Source: DASSFG01 sp035547915
GTDB lineage: Bacteria > Planctomycetota > Planctomycetia > Pirellulales > JAICIG01
Direction: 5' to 3'
Length of the DNA stretch: 64,000 bases
NCBI GenBank assembly: GCA_035547915.1
Contig: DASZTS010000009.1
Location: forward strand, 1-64,000
The position numbers were made by a program, and so were the translations under genes. A model generated the notes under the pieces. The model made no database searches and had not been told where the DNA came from. It was given only the letters and a program-made list of their open reading frames with translations. Every line of letters starts with the position of its first letter. The stretch's first letter is position 1. Positions 34,817 to 43,943 of the stretch are shown here, one piece after another.

Positions 34817-37427
34817 GCTCTAGCTCCTTCTCCCGTTCGGGTCGACGCGTTGGTGCGTGGGCGGGCTGCCGCAGCATCATGGCGCGCTGCCCGCCGCCGG
34901 CGATGAGTTCCGTTGCGGTAAGCCGCTCCTCCGATTGCTCGATCGCCTGCTTAAGCGCTTCCTTGTCGGAGGTGTAGATCATGACCTGCTTTCTTGCCCG
35001 CGACGCGCTGACATAAAACTGCTCTTTGGATGAGGCGGGAAACGATTGGCTGGCCTGGCCGATGAGGCCGACATCGACGGTGCGGCTCTGGCTGCTCCAG
35101 CTTGTCACGACATAGCCATGCGCCAGGTGGCCGAAGCCTTTGTCTAACACCCAGCCGTTATCAAAGACGATGCGACCCTCGTCGTCGAACGACTCGATGC
35201 GCCGCAGGTCACCGTTGTTGAGCCGGTGCTTGCCGTCAGCCGTCTGGCCGTTTTTGGTGATCCTAACCAGATCGCCTGGCGCCAGCTCAAGCGACCCGGA
35301 CTGATAGACATTGAAACGGCCAGCCAGTGCCAGCGGCAGTATCTGGTCTTTCTCGACGGTCACGCGGTCGCCGCGGGTAAAGCCCTTGGCGTTCTGGTGA
35401 AAGATCAGCTCATCGCCAAGCTCGTAGTTAACCCGATCGCCGCGTTCGGCTTCCGTCAGGTCTTTGCGTTTCAGCATGGGGAACGCCCTGGCATCGCTAC
35501 CGATGACACCGGCCTCTTTGAGCGTCCGGCGGATGTCTTCGGTGATGCGCGCCCCCTCGGCATGCGTCGGTGACACGACGAGGGCCGTCTTACCCTGCAT
35601 GACCGCCTGCACGTAATCGGCGGCGAGCAGCTTGTAGCGCTCATCGTCGGCGATCTCGCGCACCCAGCCCAGTTCATCGAGGCGGTCAAATCCTACGGCG
35701 CTCCTTCCCTCACTTAAGGCGCGCACCGCTTCCTTATACGCTCCCTTCTGCCGCTGAATCTCCTTAACCTCGGCCGGCTTTATCCCGGCTTCGGTCTCCA
35801 GCAGGCGAAGGGCGGCGCCACGCTCGACCGACCCGTGTTGCCGGCGGTCGCCGGAGAGCAGCACGCGTGCATCGAGCCTATCGGCCAGGTCGAAGACGGC
35901 TGACAGTGTTCGCGTGCCGAGCTGACCGGCCTCGTCGATGAAGATCAACTGTCCCCTCGCCTTCTCACGGAACTTCTCATCGACCAGGAAGCGGGCGACC
36001 GTGTCGGCCTCCTTGAAGCCGGCCTCTCGCAGCGTGCCGCGGCTGGCATTGGCCGACGGCGCCAGTGCGACGACCTTCGTACCGCCCGCCTCGATGCGCT
36101 CGACGGCTTCCTGCATGAGCGATGTTTTCCCGACGCCGGCCGCGCCGCGAAGGATGGTCACGCGATCGCGTGAGCCGACGATATGCCGCACGGCATTCTT
36201 TTGCTCGTCCGTGAGCCAGTCACGGGCGAAGCTTTCACATCTGCCGAACGGCCCGCAGGTTCCCCTTCCCTCCCGCGGAAATCGCACGAGCCGCTTTTCT
36301 TCGGCCAGCACTTCACGCGTCGATACCATGCGCCTCCCGTGCCGCTCGGCAACGATGATGTCGCTTGCCGCAAGCTGGCTATGCACGTCCTCCACCGTCG
36401 CTTTGCCGACGCCCTGCTTCAAGGCTTCTGCCAGGAGTCGCCGTTCGTCGATGACCGACTTCCGCTCGAAGGAATGCAGGGTCGCATACTCAACAGCCCT
36501 GGCGGCCGCCATGCTGTCGACAGGCTCAGCATCGCCACCCAGGCGCTTTTCGAGCGACTTCAATGCCGACAGTTCCTGCGGCGTCATCCATGATCGCCAT
36601 TCCTGCTGCAATTCGGAGAAGGTCAGGTCTTTGCGTTTCGACTGCCGTGTTTTCGCGCCAAGTTCCGCTTTGGCTTCGGCATCGTCGATGCCTTTTTCGC
36701 GGGCCTTTTCCTCAATGAGCGCCGTCCGACGCGAGAATTTGTCGATCGTCTCCCGCTCAACGCCGGCCAGTTCCCAGCCATGTTTGCCGCGGGTTGTTTC
36801 GAGCCCCAGTTGCTCCAGCCGGTGCGCGAGCCTTGAATGAAACACCGCCTCGAAATATGGCGCGTCACGAACGATGTTTCTGAATTGTCCGGCCTTCCAT
36901 GCCTGCTCCGTCTCGTCCCATGTCGTGTTGAAGACGAAGCAGTGGCCGTGCAGATGCGGGTCGGGGATGTCATCGACCGGCCTTGCCGTGACATGCACAT
37001 GCTCTCCCCACACCAGGTTGCCGGTTACCCGGTCTTCATTCCTGCCGTCTTTCCTGACCCGCGTCTGCATTTCCTTCTCGATGTCCTGCATCGTGCCGTG
37101 CATGGCATCGCGGAAGGCGTCAAGAATCCGCTCGTCCTTCGTCATGGCGTAAAGCAACGACACGCTTTTGGGCACATGGAAATTCATGTCGTAGCCGACC
37201 GTGCGATCCAGCTTCATGCGTGCCGTCAGTTGCTCACCGGTCGCCGGGTGCCGGTTGTCGCACAACGCATCCCAGTCGGCCTGCCGGATCTCGCCGTGAA
37301 GCCCCAGGCGCTCGGCGCCCTCGCCGCGCCAGACGCCGGACAACTCCTGGCCTTCCGTGTAATAGTCGGCGGTCGAGTAATAGCTCTTCGCTCCGCCCGG
37401 CTGGCTGTTCTGGAACATCCGCAGCAT
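34800..37427 (-). CDS. MobF-family relaxase-helicase (TrwC/TraI-like)
   Basis: 875 residues. N-terminal relaxase domain: paired tyrosines Y17/Y18 and Y22/Y23 (KSYYSTADYYTEGQ), three-histidine metal site in DPHLHGH (H158, H160, H162). C-terminal superfamily I helicase: Walker A LRGAAGVGKTS at about 424-434 and Walker B LIFIDEAGQL near 495, then GDRRQHGSVERGAALRLLE and a C-terminal VYVSASRARK-like motif (FYVSASRARKQ). Relaxases nick oriT and carry the strand to the coupling protein. The length is typical of compact MobF proteins. It clearly belongs with the coupling protein at 4.8-6.5 kb. Confidence 0.94.
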   Translation of the reverse strand: MLRMFQNSQPGGAKSYYSTADYYTEGQELSGVWRGEGAERLGLHGEIRQADWDALCDNRHPATGEQLTARMKLDRTVGYDMNFHVPKSVSLLYAMTKDERILDAFRDAMHGTMQDIEKEMQTRVRKDGRNEDRVTGNLVWGEHVHVTARPVDDIPDPHLHGHCFVFNTTWDETEQAWKAGQFRNIVRDAPYFEAVFHSRLAHRLEQLGLETTRGKHGWELAGVERETIDKFSRRTALIEEKAREKGIDDAEAKAELGAKTRQSKRKDLTFSELQQEWRSWMTPQELSALKSLEKRLGGDAEPVDSMAAARAVEYATLHSFERKSVIDERRLLAEALKQGVGKATVEDVHSQLAASDIIVAERHGRRMVSTREVLAEEKRLVRFPREGRGTCGPFGRCESFARDWLTDEQKNAVRHIVGSRDRVTILRGAAGVGKTSLMQEAVERIEAGGTKVVALAPSANASRGTLREAGFKEADTVARFLVDEKFREKARGQLIFIDEAGQLGTRTLSAVFDLADRLDARVLLSGDRRQHGSVERGAALRLLETEAGIKPAEVKEIQRQKGAYKEAVRALSEGRSAVGFDRLDELGWVREIADDERYKLLAADYVQAVMQGKTALVVSPTHAEGARITEDIRRTLKEAGVIGSDARAFPMLKRKDLTEAERGDRVNYELGDELIFHQNAKGFTRGDRVTVEKDQILPLALAGRFNVYQSGSLELAPGDLVRITKNGQTADGKHRLNNGDLRRIESFDDEGRIVFDNGWVLDKGFGHLAHGYVVTSWSSQSRTVDVGLIGQASQSFPASSKEQFYVSASRARKQVMIYTSDKEALKQAIEQSEERLTATELIAGGGQRAMMLRQPAHAPTRRPEREKELELAYGY

Positions 37428-37816
37428 GCGGGATTATAGGTTCACGTCTTCGCGTGCCAGTCAAGAAACTTGATGGTTTTGCCACCTACAGTTGCAGCCA
37501 CCCCCGCCCCTGTGTGACTGCGGTGTCACCGCCCTGTCACCCGTGCGCGACGGGAATGCTTCGTCCGCTGAAATCGCCGGCTGCCGCTTCTCGCCGTGCA
37601 TGCCAGACACTTTCGCCGGTGCAACGCGAGTGCTGTCCCGTTATGGCACGCTGCCTCGGCCGGCGTGCGGGTAAACCTGCCAAGGCCGCTTTCCAAGGGA
37701 AGCCTTCGGCCTTTCGGTTGACCCGTGCGCTAGAAGTTCGCCACGCCTAAAGCCGACGCGGGCGCTGGTGCCACGGGACGCAATCACGCGTTCCCCCAAA
37801 CGAAAGGAAAGTCATT
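37428..37816. other. Candidate oriT region, 389 bp gene-free
   Basis: Upstream of the relaxase and upstream of the divergent small-gene operon. It contains inverted repeats, for example AAGGCCG (37682-37688)/CGGCCTT (37707-37713) enclosing a second stem, and several GTGACACCG-type repeats at about 37515-37550. Placement next to the relaxase and richness in palindromes are typical of oriT; no nic site can be recognised. Confidence 0.4.
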
Positions 37817-38020
37817 ATGAGCACGAACGAAACCGCAGCCGCCTCGAAGGCGCCGACGCATATCGCCTACCACGTCCGCGACGGCAAGGGCGACAAGGGA
37901 TTCTGGACCCGCATCGGGGCGGCGTGGGCCGCGCGAGATGGCAAGGGCTTCAACCTCCAGCTCGACGTGGTGCCGCTCGACGGCAAGGTGATCCTCCGCT
38001 TGCCCACGGAAAACAAATAG
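37817..38020 (+). CDS. Small conserved hypothetical protein
   Basis: 67 residues: THIAYHVRDGKGDKGFWTRI and a strand-rich LQLDVVPLDGKVILRLP. This arrangement is typical of short proteins found on proteobacterial and planctomycete mobile elements. AAAGGAAAG lies 9 bp upstream. First gene of the plus-strand operon with the genes below. Confidence 0.7.
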   Translation: MSTNETAAASKAPTHIAYHVRDGKGDKGFWTRIGAAWAARDGKGFNLQLDVVPLDGKVILRLPTENK

Positions 38021-38075
38021 CAATCCGCCGGGCGGGGCGAAACGCTCCGCCCGCCAACTTTACGGAGATACGACC

Positions 38076-38252
38076 ATGACCATTACTCGAAACAGTTACG
38101 GCGATAACAACGTCGGCCGTCTGAATGCCTTTCTCGACCAATTCCCGGAGTCCTGCGATCCCGACTTCGACGACCAGGGCGAGCAGCTTGACCGCCAGTT
38201 GGCTGCGATTCGCCACAGCTTCGCCGACGTTGAATCGGGAGCCAGCGTATGA
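38076..38252 (+). CDS. 58-residue hypothetical protein
   Basis: Starts MTITRNSYGDNNVGRLNAFL; acidic. ACGGAG lies 9 bp before the ATG and the stop overlaps the ATG of the next gene (ATGA). Unknown. Confidence 0.55.
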   Translation: MTITRNSYGDNNVGRLNAFLDQFPESCDPDFDDQGEQLDRQLAAIRHSFADVESGASV

Positions 38253-38680
38253 CCAGGTCCGAATCGCTCGCCCTCGCCGACGCAGCACTCGATGCGTTCT
38301 GGCGCGTGGTCGCCAGCCGCTTTCCCGAAGCAACCACCGGCGACCTATCGCCCCATACCACGGTTCGTCTTGCCGCGATTGCCGAAGACGCGATCAAGGA
38401 ATGGATTTCCGCAAATGTTCCCGAGGCGCCGCGAAAGCGGGAGCTGGCCGCGAGCGGTGACATCGACGTTCATGAGTTGCTTAAAACGCACCAGCAAGTT
38501 GCCGTCATTTGGGGCATTGAGGATGTGCAAGCCGTTCGGCCTGACTTAACCGACGACCAATCGTGGGAAGTCCTTACCGAGTGCCGCCGCAAGCACGACT
38601 GCGAAGTCGGTTTTAACTGGCTCTTAATCGAGACCATCGCCGACCATCTTTTCCCCGAACCGGAAACAACCGAGGAGTGA
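38249..38680 (+). CDS. Hypothetical protein
   Basis: 143 residues, coupled to the gene upstream. Helical; the C-terminal half (VIWGIEDVQAVRPDLTDDQS, ECRRKHDCEVGFNWLL) looks like the conserved part. No function assigned. Confidence 0.65.
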   Translation: MTRSESLALADAALDAFWRVVASRFPEATTGDLSPHTTVRLAAIAEDAIKEWISANVPEAPRKRELAASGDIDVHELLKTHQQVAVIWGIEDVQAVRPDLTDDQSWEVLTECRRKHDCEVGFNWLLIETIADHLFPEPETTEE

Positions 38681-38685
38681 TGCCC

Positions 38686-38967
38686 ATGACGGAAGAACCG
38701 ACCAATGCCGACCGCGCCGGATGGGCCAAAGATGCCCTGGCGGTCTTCACCGCCCGGACATTCAGCGGCGACCATCCCGATGCGATGGATCGCGGCGATC
38801 TCGAGTGTGCTATCGGCGATCTTATTGCCGACCTTTTGCACTTCGCTGTGCAGCAACGCTTCGACGCCGGCAGCATCATGCGGACCGCATGCGAACATTT
38901 CGACGCCGAACTTGTCGATGCGTCGCGAAACGCACCGCTACCTTTCCCGTCAACCAGCAAACGTTAG
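38686..38967 (+). CDS. Hypothetical protein
   Basis: 93 residues from the ATG at 38686 (GGAG 8 bp upstream). Helical segment ECAIGDLIADLLHFAVQQRF. It starts 5 bp after the preceding stop. Unknown. Confidence 0.6.
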   Translation: MTEEPTNADRAGWAKDALAVFTARTFSGDHPDAMDRGDLECAIGDLIADLLHFAVQQRFDAGSIMRTACEHFDAELVDASRNAPLPFPSTSKR

Positions 38968-38975
38968 GAGATTTT

Positions 38976-39749
38976 ATGACACACGCCCATGCCAATCCTT
39001 TCTACGCCGGCCGCTTCGTGCGGCGACTTTTCTCGGCACGCGAAACTGAGCCGTATCAGCCGATCTACGCAAAGCTGCCCCGCGCCCCGAAAAACGGCAG
39101 CCCGGTGCCCCGGCTCACCAGCCTCTACCATCTCGACCGAGCCGGCGAATACGGCGACCGACGCTATCCCGGCAACTGCGGCGGCAATCTCATCAAGGAT
39201 TTGCTGCGATTCTTCACGCCCTTTTCCGTGTTCGACCCGATGAGCGGCAGCGGCACGTGCCGCGATGTGTGCCGCGAGCTGGGCATCTACTGCTGGTCGA
39301 CGGACATCCATGAGGGATTCGACCTGTGCGACCCGGCCTGCTTTCACGGCGAGGGCAAGCTTGTTGCCTGCCGCACGTTTGATTTCTGCTGGCTGCATCC
39401 GCCCTACTGGCGGCAGAAGCTTTACGCCGACGATCCGCGCGACCTGTCGCGGGCGCCGACGCTCGATGCCTTTCTCGAACGCTTCGGGCTGGCACTGGCG
39501 CACTCAGCCTATGTATTGAAGCCCGGCGGAAAGCTCGCCGTGCTGATGGGCGACTACAACGACCGCGACGCAGGCTTCATCCCCCTCACCTACCACACCA
39601 AGCGGCTGGCCTTCCAGTGCGGCCTTAAGCAGCCTGTGACCGACATCATTCGATTCTCGCACGGGGCCAGCAGCAGCACGAAGATTTATCGCACCTCCTT
39701 CATCCCCGGCCTGCATGACGTGTGCATGGTCTTCGAGAAGCAGGCGTGA
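38976..39749 (+). CDS. DNA methyltransferase (beta class, D12/N4-N6 type)
   Basis: 257 residues. Motif I SVFDPMSGSGTCRD at about 83-95 (SAM binding) and motif IV WLHPPYWRQ at about 137-145 (catalytic, normally DPPY/NPPY; here HPPY), with TDIHEGFDLCDPACFHG between. AGGAG lies 5 bp before the ATG. The His in place of Asp/Asn is unusual. Probably methylates element DNA to escape restriction; the gene closes an operon of small proteins next to the relaxase. Confidence 0.85.
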   Translation: MTHAHANPFYAGRFVRRLFSARETEPYQPIYAKLPRAPKNGSPVPRLTSLYHLDRAGEYGDRRYPGNCGGNLIKDLLRFFTPFSVFDPMSGSGTCRDVCRELGIYCWSTDIHEGFDLCDPACFHGEGKLVACRTFDFCWLHPPYWRQKLYADDPRDLSRAPTLDAFLERFGLALAHSAYVLKPGGKLAVLMGDYNDRDAGFIPLTYHTKRLAFQCGLKQPVTDIIRFSHGASSSTKIYRTSFIPGLHDVCMVFEKQA

Positions 39750-39758
39750 GGAGACAAC

Positions 39759-39833
39759 ATGGCCGTGAGCGAAAGCGTCCATGACGAGCTGGACGGCATG
39801 CGGCGACAAAAAGAGCAGGCGGCGCTCCTATGA
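39759..39833 (+). CDS. 24-residue micro-ORF
   Basis: Reads MAVSESVHDELDGMRRQKEQ and AALL. TGAGGAG lies 6 bp before the ATG. Charged helix; 9 bp downstream of the methyltransferase gene, so likely translated from the same mRNA. Unknown. Confidence 0.4.
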   Translation: MAVSESVHDELDGMRRQKEQAALL

Positions 39834-39866
39834 GCGCGAACGAGCCGCTCCGCTGCGTATGCAGGG

Positions 39867-40079
39867 CTAATTCCGCTTGTCGAGATTCGACTGGATGTAG
39901 GCGGCGAATCGGGAGCAATCCCCCTTGCCGGGCAGCGGCTTTTGCGCCAGTTCATACGACCGAATGCCGGCGAAGGCGGCTTCGGCTTCCTCCAGGGCGG
40001 TCTCCGACCCGATGTTCAGCCGATTTTTAAGGACGCCGGCGGCATCGACGTAATGGTCATGGCTTGAGTATTTGGGCAT
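39867..40079 (-). pseudogene. Truncated Fic/Doc-type toxin
   Basis: Codes for MPKYSSHDHYVDAAGVLKNR and up to EAAFAGIRSYELAQKPLPG, which matches the N-terminus of Fic proteins; then the frame ends after a short unrelated tail. The AMPylation motif HPFxxGNGR is absent, so the toxin part was deleted. The start overlaps the antitoxin gene at 40057-40254. Confidence 0.7.
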
Positions 40080-40254
40080 TGCCGTAGCGGGCGAAGGCGT
40101 TGCGCAACGCATCGGAGGTGGTCATCTCACCCCGTGCTACACGCTCTAGGTCTTCAACCGCCGCAGGCGGCACAGCCAGCCCTTCCAATGCCTGTTGTGC
40201 TAGAGCGTGTTCGACCGCGCGCCAGTTATGGCTGATGTCCTTCTCACTTAACAT
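40057..40254 (-). CDS. VbhA-like antitoxin of a Fic module
   Basis: 65 residues: MLSEKDISHNWRAVEHALAQ, then the VbhA-type motif QALEGLAVPPAAVEDLERVA. The inhibitory motif of class I Fic antitoxins is (S/T)xxxE(G/N); here E-G is present but the residue four before E is Gln. The paired Fic gene is truncated. Overlaps it by 23 bp. Confidence 0.7.
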   Translation of the reverse strand: MLSEKDISHNWRAVEHALAQQALEGLAVPPAAVEDLERVARGEMTTSDALRNAFARYGNAQILKP

Positions 40255-40275
40255 GGTCGCCGGCCCTCCCTCTTC

Positions 40276-40533
40276 CTACTCGGTTACTTCGTCGTCGAAG
40301 GCCGACCCCCTTGCGGACGGTTCAACCTTCCGCAAAGCCTCCAGGTCTGCTTCGTTGAAATTCTCAAGCCCCATCACCTGCCGGTCACGACGCTTGAGCC
40401 GCCGGTATTCCTCAACCGACATCATCACCAGCCGGTCGCGCCCGTTGTTCGTGATTGTCACCGGCTCGACCAGGGCCATGTCCTGGAAATGACCGATCTT
40501 CCTTTGCAGCTCGCCCGATGTGACTTTGATCAT
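40276..40533 (-). CDS. Phd/YefM-type antitoxin
   Basis: 85 residues: VTSGELQRKIGHFQDMALVE, PVTITNNGRDRLVMMSVEEY, the Phd fold signature, then a charged C-tail. It usually pairs with Doc or YoeB toxins; none is next to it, only the VbhA-Fic remnant 22 bp downstream on the same strand. Repeats GATCATACG near 40527-40535 and 40551-40559 may be its operator. Confidence 0.82.
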   Translation of the reverse strand: MIKVTSGELQRKIGHFQDMALVEPVTITNNGRDRLVMMSVEEYRRLKRRDRQVMGLENFNEADLEALRKVEPSARGSAFDDEVTE

Positions 40534-40732
40534 ACGCCTTCCCTGATACAGATCATACGTAAACCATATATCATCCGGATGTCTCGCGCGAATGAATTCC
40601 GGCGGTGTTGCAGCATGTCGTCAGTCAACACGCTTCGGCACAACCCTGAGTTGACAATTAAATATGGTTGCGCTACCAACTGGCCTCCCGCGGCGGCGAG
40701 TTGCTGCCGCCTCAACGTAGATGGAGGCAATC

Positions 40733-41170
40733 ATGCCAAGGAAACGCGCTCTTGCCGAGGAGCAACAGCAACAACAAGAATCGTCAGCATCCCGCGAGCC
40801 GGGCGACGATACCCCCGAACGGTTCCCGCCGCAACGCGGCTGGAAGCACGACAACGCCGCCGGCGTCGAGCGACTGCTTTACTCCGACACCGAAAAGGGC
40901 ATTTACGAGGCATGGTTCAAGTTCCGCGATGGCAGGCCGCCGCAGAAGGTCATCGACTTCATCAAGGACAACGGCTACCGCCCCGCCAGTAACGCTCCAC
41001 GCGGTGGCCGGTGGCCGGAGGTCGAGTGGGCATGGGCAAAGCCGACCAACTTCAAAACGTTAAGCCAGGACCGTCTGAACCACGAGCGCGTGTTCGAAAA
41101 AGTCGTCGAGATGATGTGCGAGGAAAAAGGAATCGCACTTCCTGAACCAGCAGAAGGCATCGGCTTCTAG
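40733..41170 (+). CDS. Hypothetical protein
   Basis: 145 residues from the ATG at 40733 (GGAGG 5 bp upstream). Gln-rich N-terminus (EEQQQQQESS), then a compact region (YEAWFKFRDGRPPQKVIDFI, EVEWAWAKPTNFKTLSQDRL). A TTGACA box at 40652 may belong to its promoter. Found as a conserved unknown on related elements, as far as I can tell; no function. Confidence 0.65.
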   Translation: MPRKRALAEEQQQQQESSASREPGDDTPERFPPQRGWKHDNAAGVERLLYSDTEKGIYEAWFKFRDGRPPQKVIDFIKDNGYRPASNAPRGGRWPEVEWAWAKPTNFKTLSQDRLNHERVFEKVVEMMCEEKGIALPEPAEGIGF

Positions 41171-41185
41171 CCGACGTGCTACGGT

Positions 41186-41365
41186 ATGGCACACACAACG
41201 CCAGTCAAACGGCGGCGGCCTATGTTTGTCACGCTGCAGAGCAGCCGGACGCCGCTCAAGGCCGGCCGCGTCATTCGGCTATCCGGCTCGACCGTCGACA
41301 TCGTCTCTCAGGTCTTAAGAGAGATCGCCGAGCGGCCTACCACCCGCCAGCCTTCACGCCGATGA
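41186..41365 (+). CDS. 59-residue hypothetical protein
   Basis: Starts MAHTTPVKRRRPMFVTLQSS; strand-rich middle (KAGRVIRLSGSTVDIVSQVL). The stop overlaps the ATG of the next gene (ATGA), which supports it. Unknown. Confidence 0.5.
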   Translation: MAHTTPVKRRRPMFVTLQSSRTPLKAGRVIRLSGSTVDIVSQVLREIAERPTTRQPSRR

Positions 41366-41610
41366 GCTGGGTCACGCGCGTCTCGCCCATCCATGTCGGC
41401 GATGACATCGCCTACGCGAAGCGTTTTCTGCAAAGCATCGGCTGCCATATCGGCGGCATGGCGTCGGCGCGCGGCAAGGTCACCGCGCTGGAGCCGGTCG
41501 GCGACCTCATCCTGGCCTGCATTGACTGGGATACGCCCGGCCTGCCTGACCGCGTCCACGTCAAGAACTTAAGCCTGGTCAAAAACGGCGTCGTGATGGA
41601 GCACTGCTGA
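41362..41610 (+). CDS. Small beta-rich hypothetical protein
   Basis: 82 residues: MSWVTRVSPIHVGDDIAYAK and KVTALEPVGDLILACIDWDT, ending DRVHVKNLSLVKNG. The end pattern recurs in short proteins of mobile elements, a beta-barrel-like fold by inspection. Coupled to the preceding gene. Confidence 0.6.
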   Translation: MSWVTRVSPIHVGDDIAYAKRFLQSIGCHIGGMASARGKVTALEPVGDLILACIDWDTPGLPDRVHVKNLSLVKNGVVMEHC

Positions 41611-41664
41611 TGGCTGCACATTGCGTCAATTGAGCTTGCTGGCTGCTTATGGCAGTTGTTCAGC

Positions 41665-41856
41665 ATGATCCGTGCGCAGAAACCATCGCTCACCTCTCGA
41701 ATCGCATCACTGATCGACGCGGTCGTAAGTCACTTTCGCCACCAGGATGCACTGGCTGGCGGCTATCGCGCCATGACCGCCGACGAGCGCCGCGAGCAAG
41801 AGGCGGACGCATGGAGTGACGCTACGATTCCCCTCTTCGAGAACGAGCGCTGGTAA
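41665..41856 (+). CDS. Small hypothetical protein
   Basis: 63 residues from the ATG at 41665; helical N-terminus (IASLIDAVVSHFRHQ), acidic tail. No ribosome site is clear. Unknown; may not be expressed. Confidence 0.4.
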   Translation: MIRAQKPSLTSRIASLIDAVVSHFRHQDALAGGYRAMTADERREQEADAWSDATIPLFENERW

Positions 41857-42127
41857 CAGCGCTCAGCCTGGCCACTCGCCCCCGGCGCTAACCCTGAATC
41901 ACCTTTTCCCCCAGTGCCAAGAAGGCCCGGCATCCTGCCGGCCAGTCAGTTGCCCAACTGTGTCGCCGCGGCATCCTGCCGGTCGCCGGCAGCCACCTCT
42001 AGGCATATAGGTTCAGCATGGTAGGCACCTGCGAGACGGTGTGAAGGCAGTTGCAAGAATTTGTCAGACATCTTCCCTAAGCAGAGCTTAGGAGAAATTG
42101 CACGGTGCAATCGCTTTTACGCCCAGT
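41857..42127. other. Non-coding stretch with duplicated GGCATCCTGCCGG
   Basis: CGGCATCCTGCCGG occurs at about 41929-41942 and 41970-41983, each a partial palindrome. No gene is seen up to the first centromere-like repeat. Confidence 0.45.
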
Positions 42128-42354
42128 CGCAAACACGATTCCGCACAAGGTCGTGTCGTCGTAAAATCGTAAATGCGATTACACGATCGCCTGTGCCAAA
42201 TCGGGACAATGGCCGAGCAAGAGGATGGCGGAGGGCACAGCCCCTGCCCGATTCAGCCGGGCAACTGACTGGCCGCAAAATCGTATCGTCGTAAATACGA
42301 TTTTGCGGTTTTGCTGATCACCTTACCGCTATCAGGTTGCGGGCACCGCGTTCT

Positions 42355-42612
42355 TCACGCCGCCTGTTTCAATCGCTCCGTGAGGAACCGCACCAGCTCT
42401 TCGTCGCTGATCTGCTCGCTTGTCGTTTCGGCCAGCGTGGCCCGCGCCAGCCGGTAAAGCTCCTGAAGTTTTTGCAGGTGCTCGTACTCCGCAATGCCCA
42501 GCACAACGGCGATCGGTTTGCCGGTTTTATGAATAATGACCGGCTCGTCCTTCGCTATGCCAAGGAACTCATCAAGGAAATTCTTAAAGTAAGTCGCATT
42601 GACCTGCATCAT
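42355..42612 (-). CDS. Phd-type antitoxin
   Basis: 85 residues from the ATG at 42612: MMQVNATYFKNFLDEFLGIA, EPVIIHKTGKPIAVVLGIAE, the Phd/YefM fold. No toxin gene adjoins it. It lies among the centromere-like repeats; a role in plasmid maintenance or regulation is possible. Confidence 0.7.
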   Translation of the reverse strand: MMQVNATYFKNFLDEFLGIAKDEPVIIHKTGKPIAVVLGIAEYEHLQKLQELYRLARATLAETTSEQISDEELVRFLTERLKQAA

Positions 42613-43280
42613 GGGCTTTTCCCTTAACGCCAGCGTAGCGCAACGGGCGAATTCGGCAACAGCTATCTGGAGAACGCGTCCCTTGCCCGAATCGCCATCG
42701 TATATCCGCAAATACGATTTTGCGATTTTACGACCGGCGTACAGCGCAGGCCCCATCGGATGCGGAAAATGGCATGAGTTGTTTAACTGACTAACTGCGG
42801 TGGCGACTCCAGTCGTAAATACGATTTCACGGTTTTGCGATGGCAAAGCCAGGACCAACGGCCGTCGTTTGGTGAGCACGATCAGCGGCCGCGATCGCAT
42901 TTCCGGAAATACGATTCTGCGACTTTGCGATTCTCGTGCTGGGCGGCTCACCGGCCGCATCGCGGCCGCAAGGCCAGCAAAGGCTCACGGGCCGATGGTC
43001 GCGGCTCTGACGGCGCCCAACCGTATTTCAGGAAATACGATTGTGCGATTTTACGCTCAATAGCCCGATAGGCTATTTGGCCTGCGCGGAAGCGCCCGCC
43101 GCAGCTTGCGATCGACGGAATCAGCCACGTCGAGCCTGCCGGAGTCGCATTTCTGCAAACACGATTCTGCGATTTTACGCTCAATAGCCCGACAGAAGGC
43201 GGGCACGGCGCGCACATTTTGATTGACTCATCTCGCGGATTGGCCTACTTACGGTCGTAAAATCGTAATTACGACAGGCC

Positions 43281-43943
43281 ATGACCAAGGTTCTTTCCAT
43301 CCTCAATCAGAAGGGCGGCGTCGGCAAAACGACGCTAGCCATCCACCTCGCCACGGCAATGGCCCAGCGCGGCCGCAAGGTGCTGATGCTCGATTCCGAC
43401 CCGCAGAACAGTGCGCTGGACTGGGCGGCGGCCAGGGAAGGGCATCCATTGTTCCCGGTGGTGGCGTTGCCCAAATCGTCGATTCACAAGGAGCTGCCGG
43501 CGCTCACCGAAAAATTCGACGTGGTGGTGATTGACGGCCCGCCGCGCGTCCATGACGTGGCCCGCTCGGCGATCATGGCCAGCGACCTCGTGCTGATACC
43601 GGTGCAGCCGTCGCCCTACGACGTGTGGGCCTCGAAAGAGACGCTGGTGTTGCTAAACGAGGCCGGCGTCTACAAGCCCGGCGTTAAAAGGGCATTCGTC
43701 ATCAATCGTAAAATCGTAAATACGGCGATCGGCCGCGATGTAACCGACGCGTTGTCGGAATACCCGGTGCCAGTGCTTAAGACCGCGATCAGCCAGCGCG
43801 TTGCCTTCGCCGAGAGCGCGACCAGGGGGCTTACCGTTTTCGAGCTGGACCCGGACATGCCGGCCGCCCAGGAGATGAACCAGCTTACCGACGAGTTGGA
43901 GGTGCTGCTTGAGCTTAAGGCTGTGGAAAGGCTGCGCGCATGA
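43281..43943 (+). CDS. parA: ParA partition ATPase
   Basis: 220 residues. Deviant Walker A NQKGGVGKTTLAIHLATAMA at about 9-28 (K11, K16), Walker A' SDPQNSALDW, and DGPPRVHDVARSA. ParA ATPases move plasmid copies apart with a centromere-binding protein. The short form, with no N-terminal HTH, is type Ib and pairs with ParG-like proteins, as here: the ATG of the next gene overlaps the stop. Confidence 0.93.
   Translation: MTKVLSILNQKGGVGKTTLAIHLATAMAQRGRKVLMLDSDPQNSALDWAAAREGHPLFPVVALPKSSIHKELPALTEKFDVVVIDGPPRVHDVARSAIMASDLVLIPVQPSPYDVWASKETLVLLNEAGVYKPGVKRAFVINRKIVNTAIGRDVTDALSEYPVPVLKTAISQRVAFAESATRGLTVFELDPDMPAAQEMNQLTDELEVLLELKAVERLRA

Noticed and set aside
39830..40030. 66-codon plus-strand frame coupled to the 24-residue ORF
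   Set aside because: Cys/Arg-rich, antisense to the readable Fic remnant, and with no similarity; the Fic reading explains this DNA.
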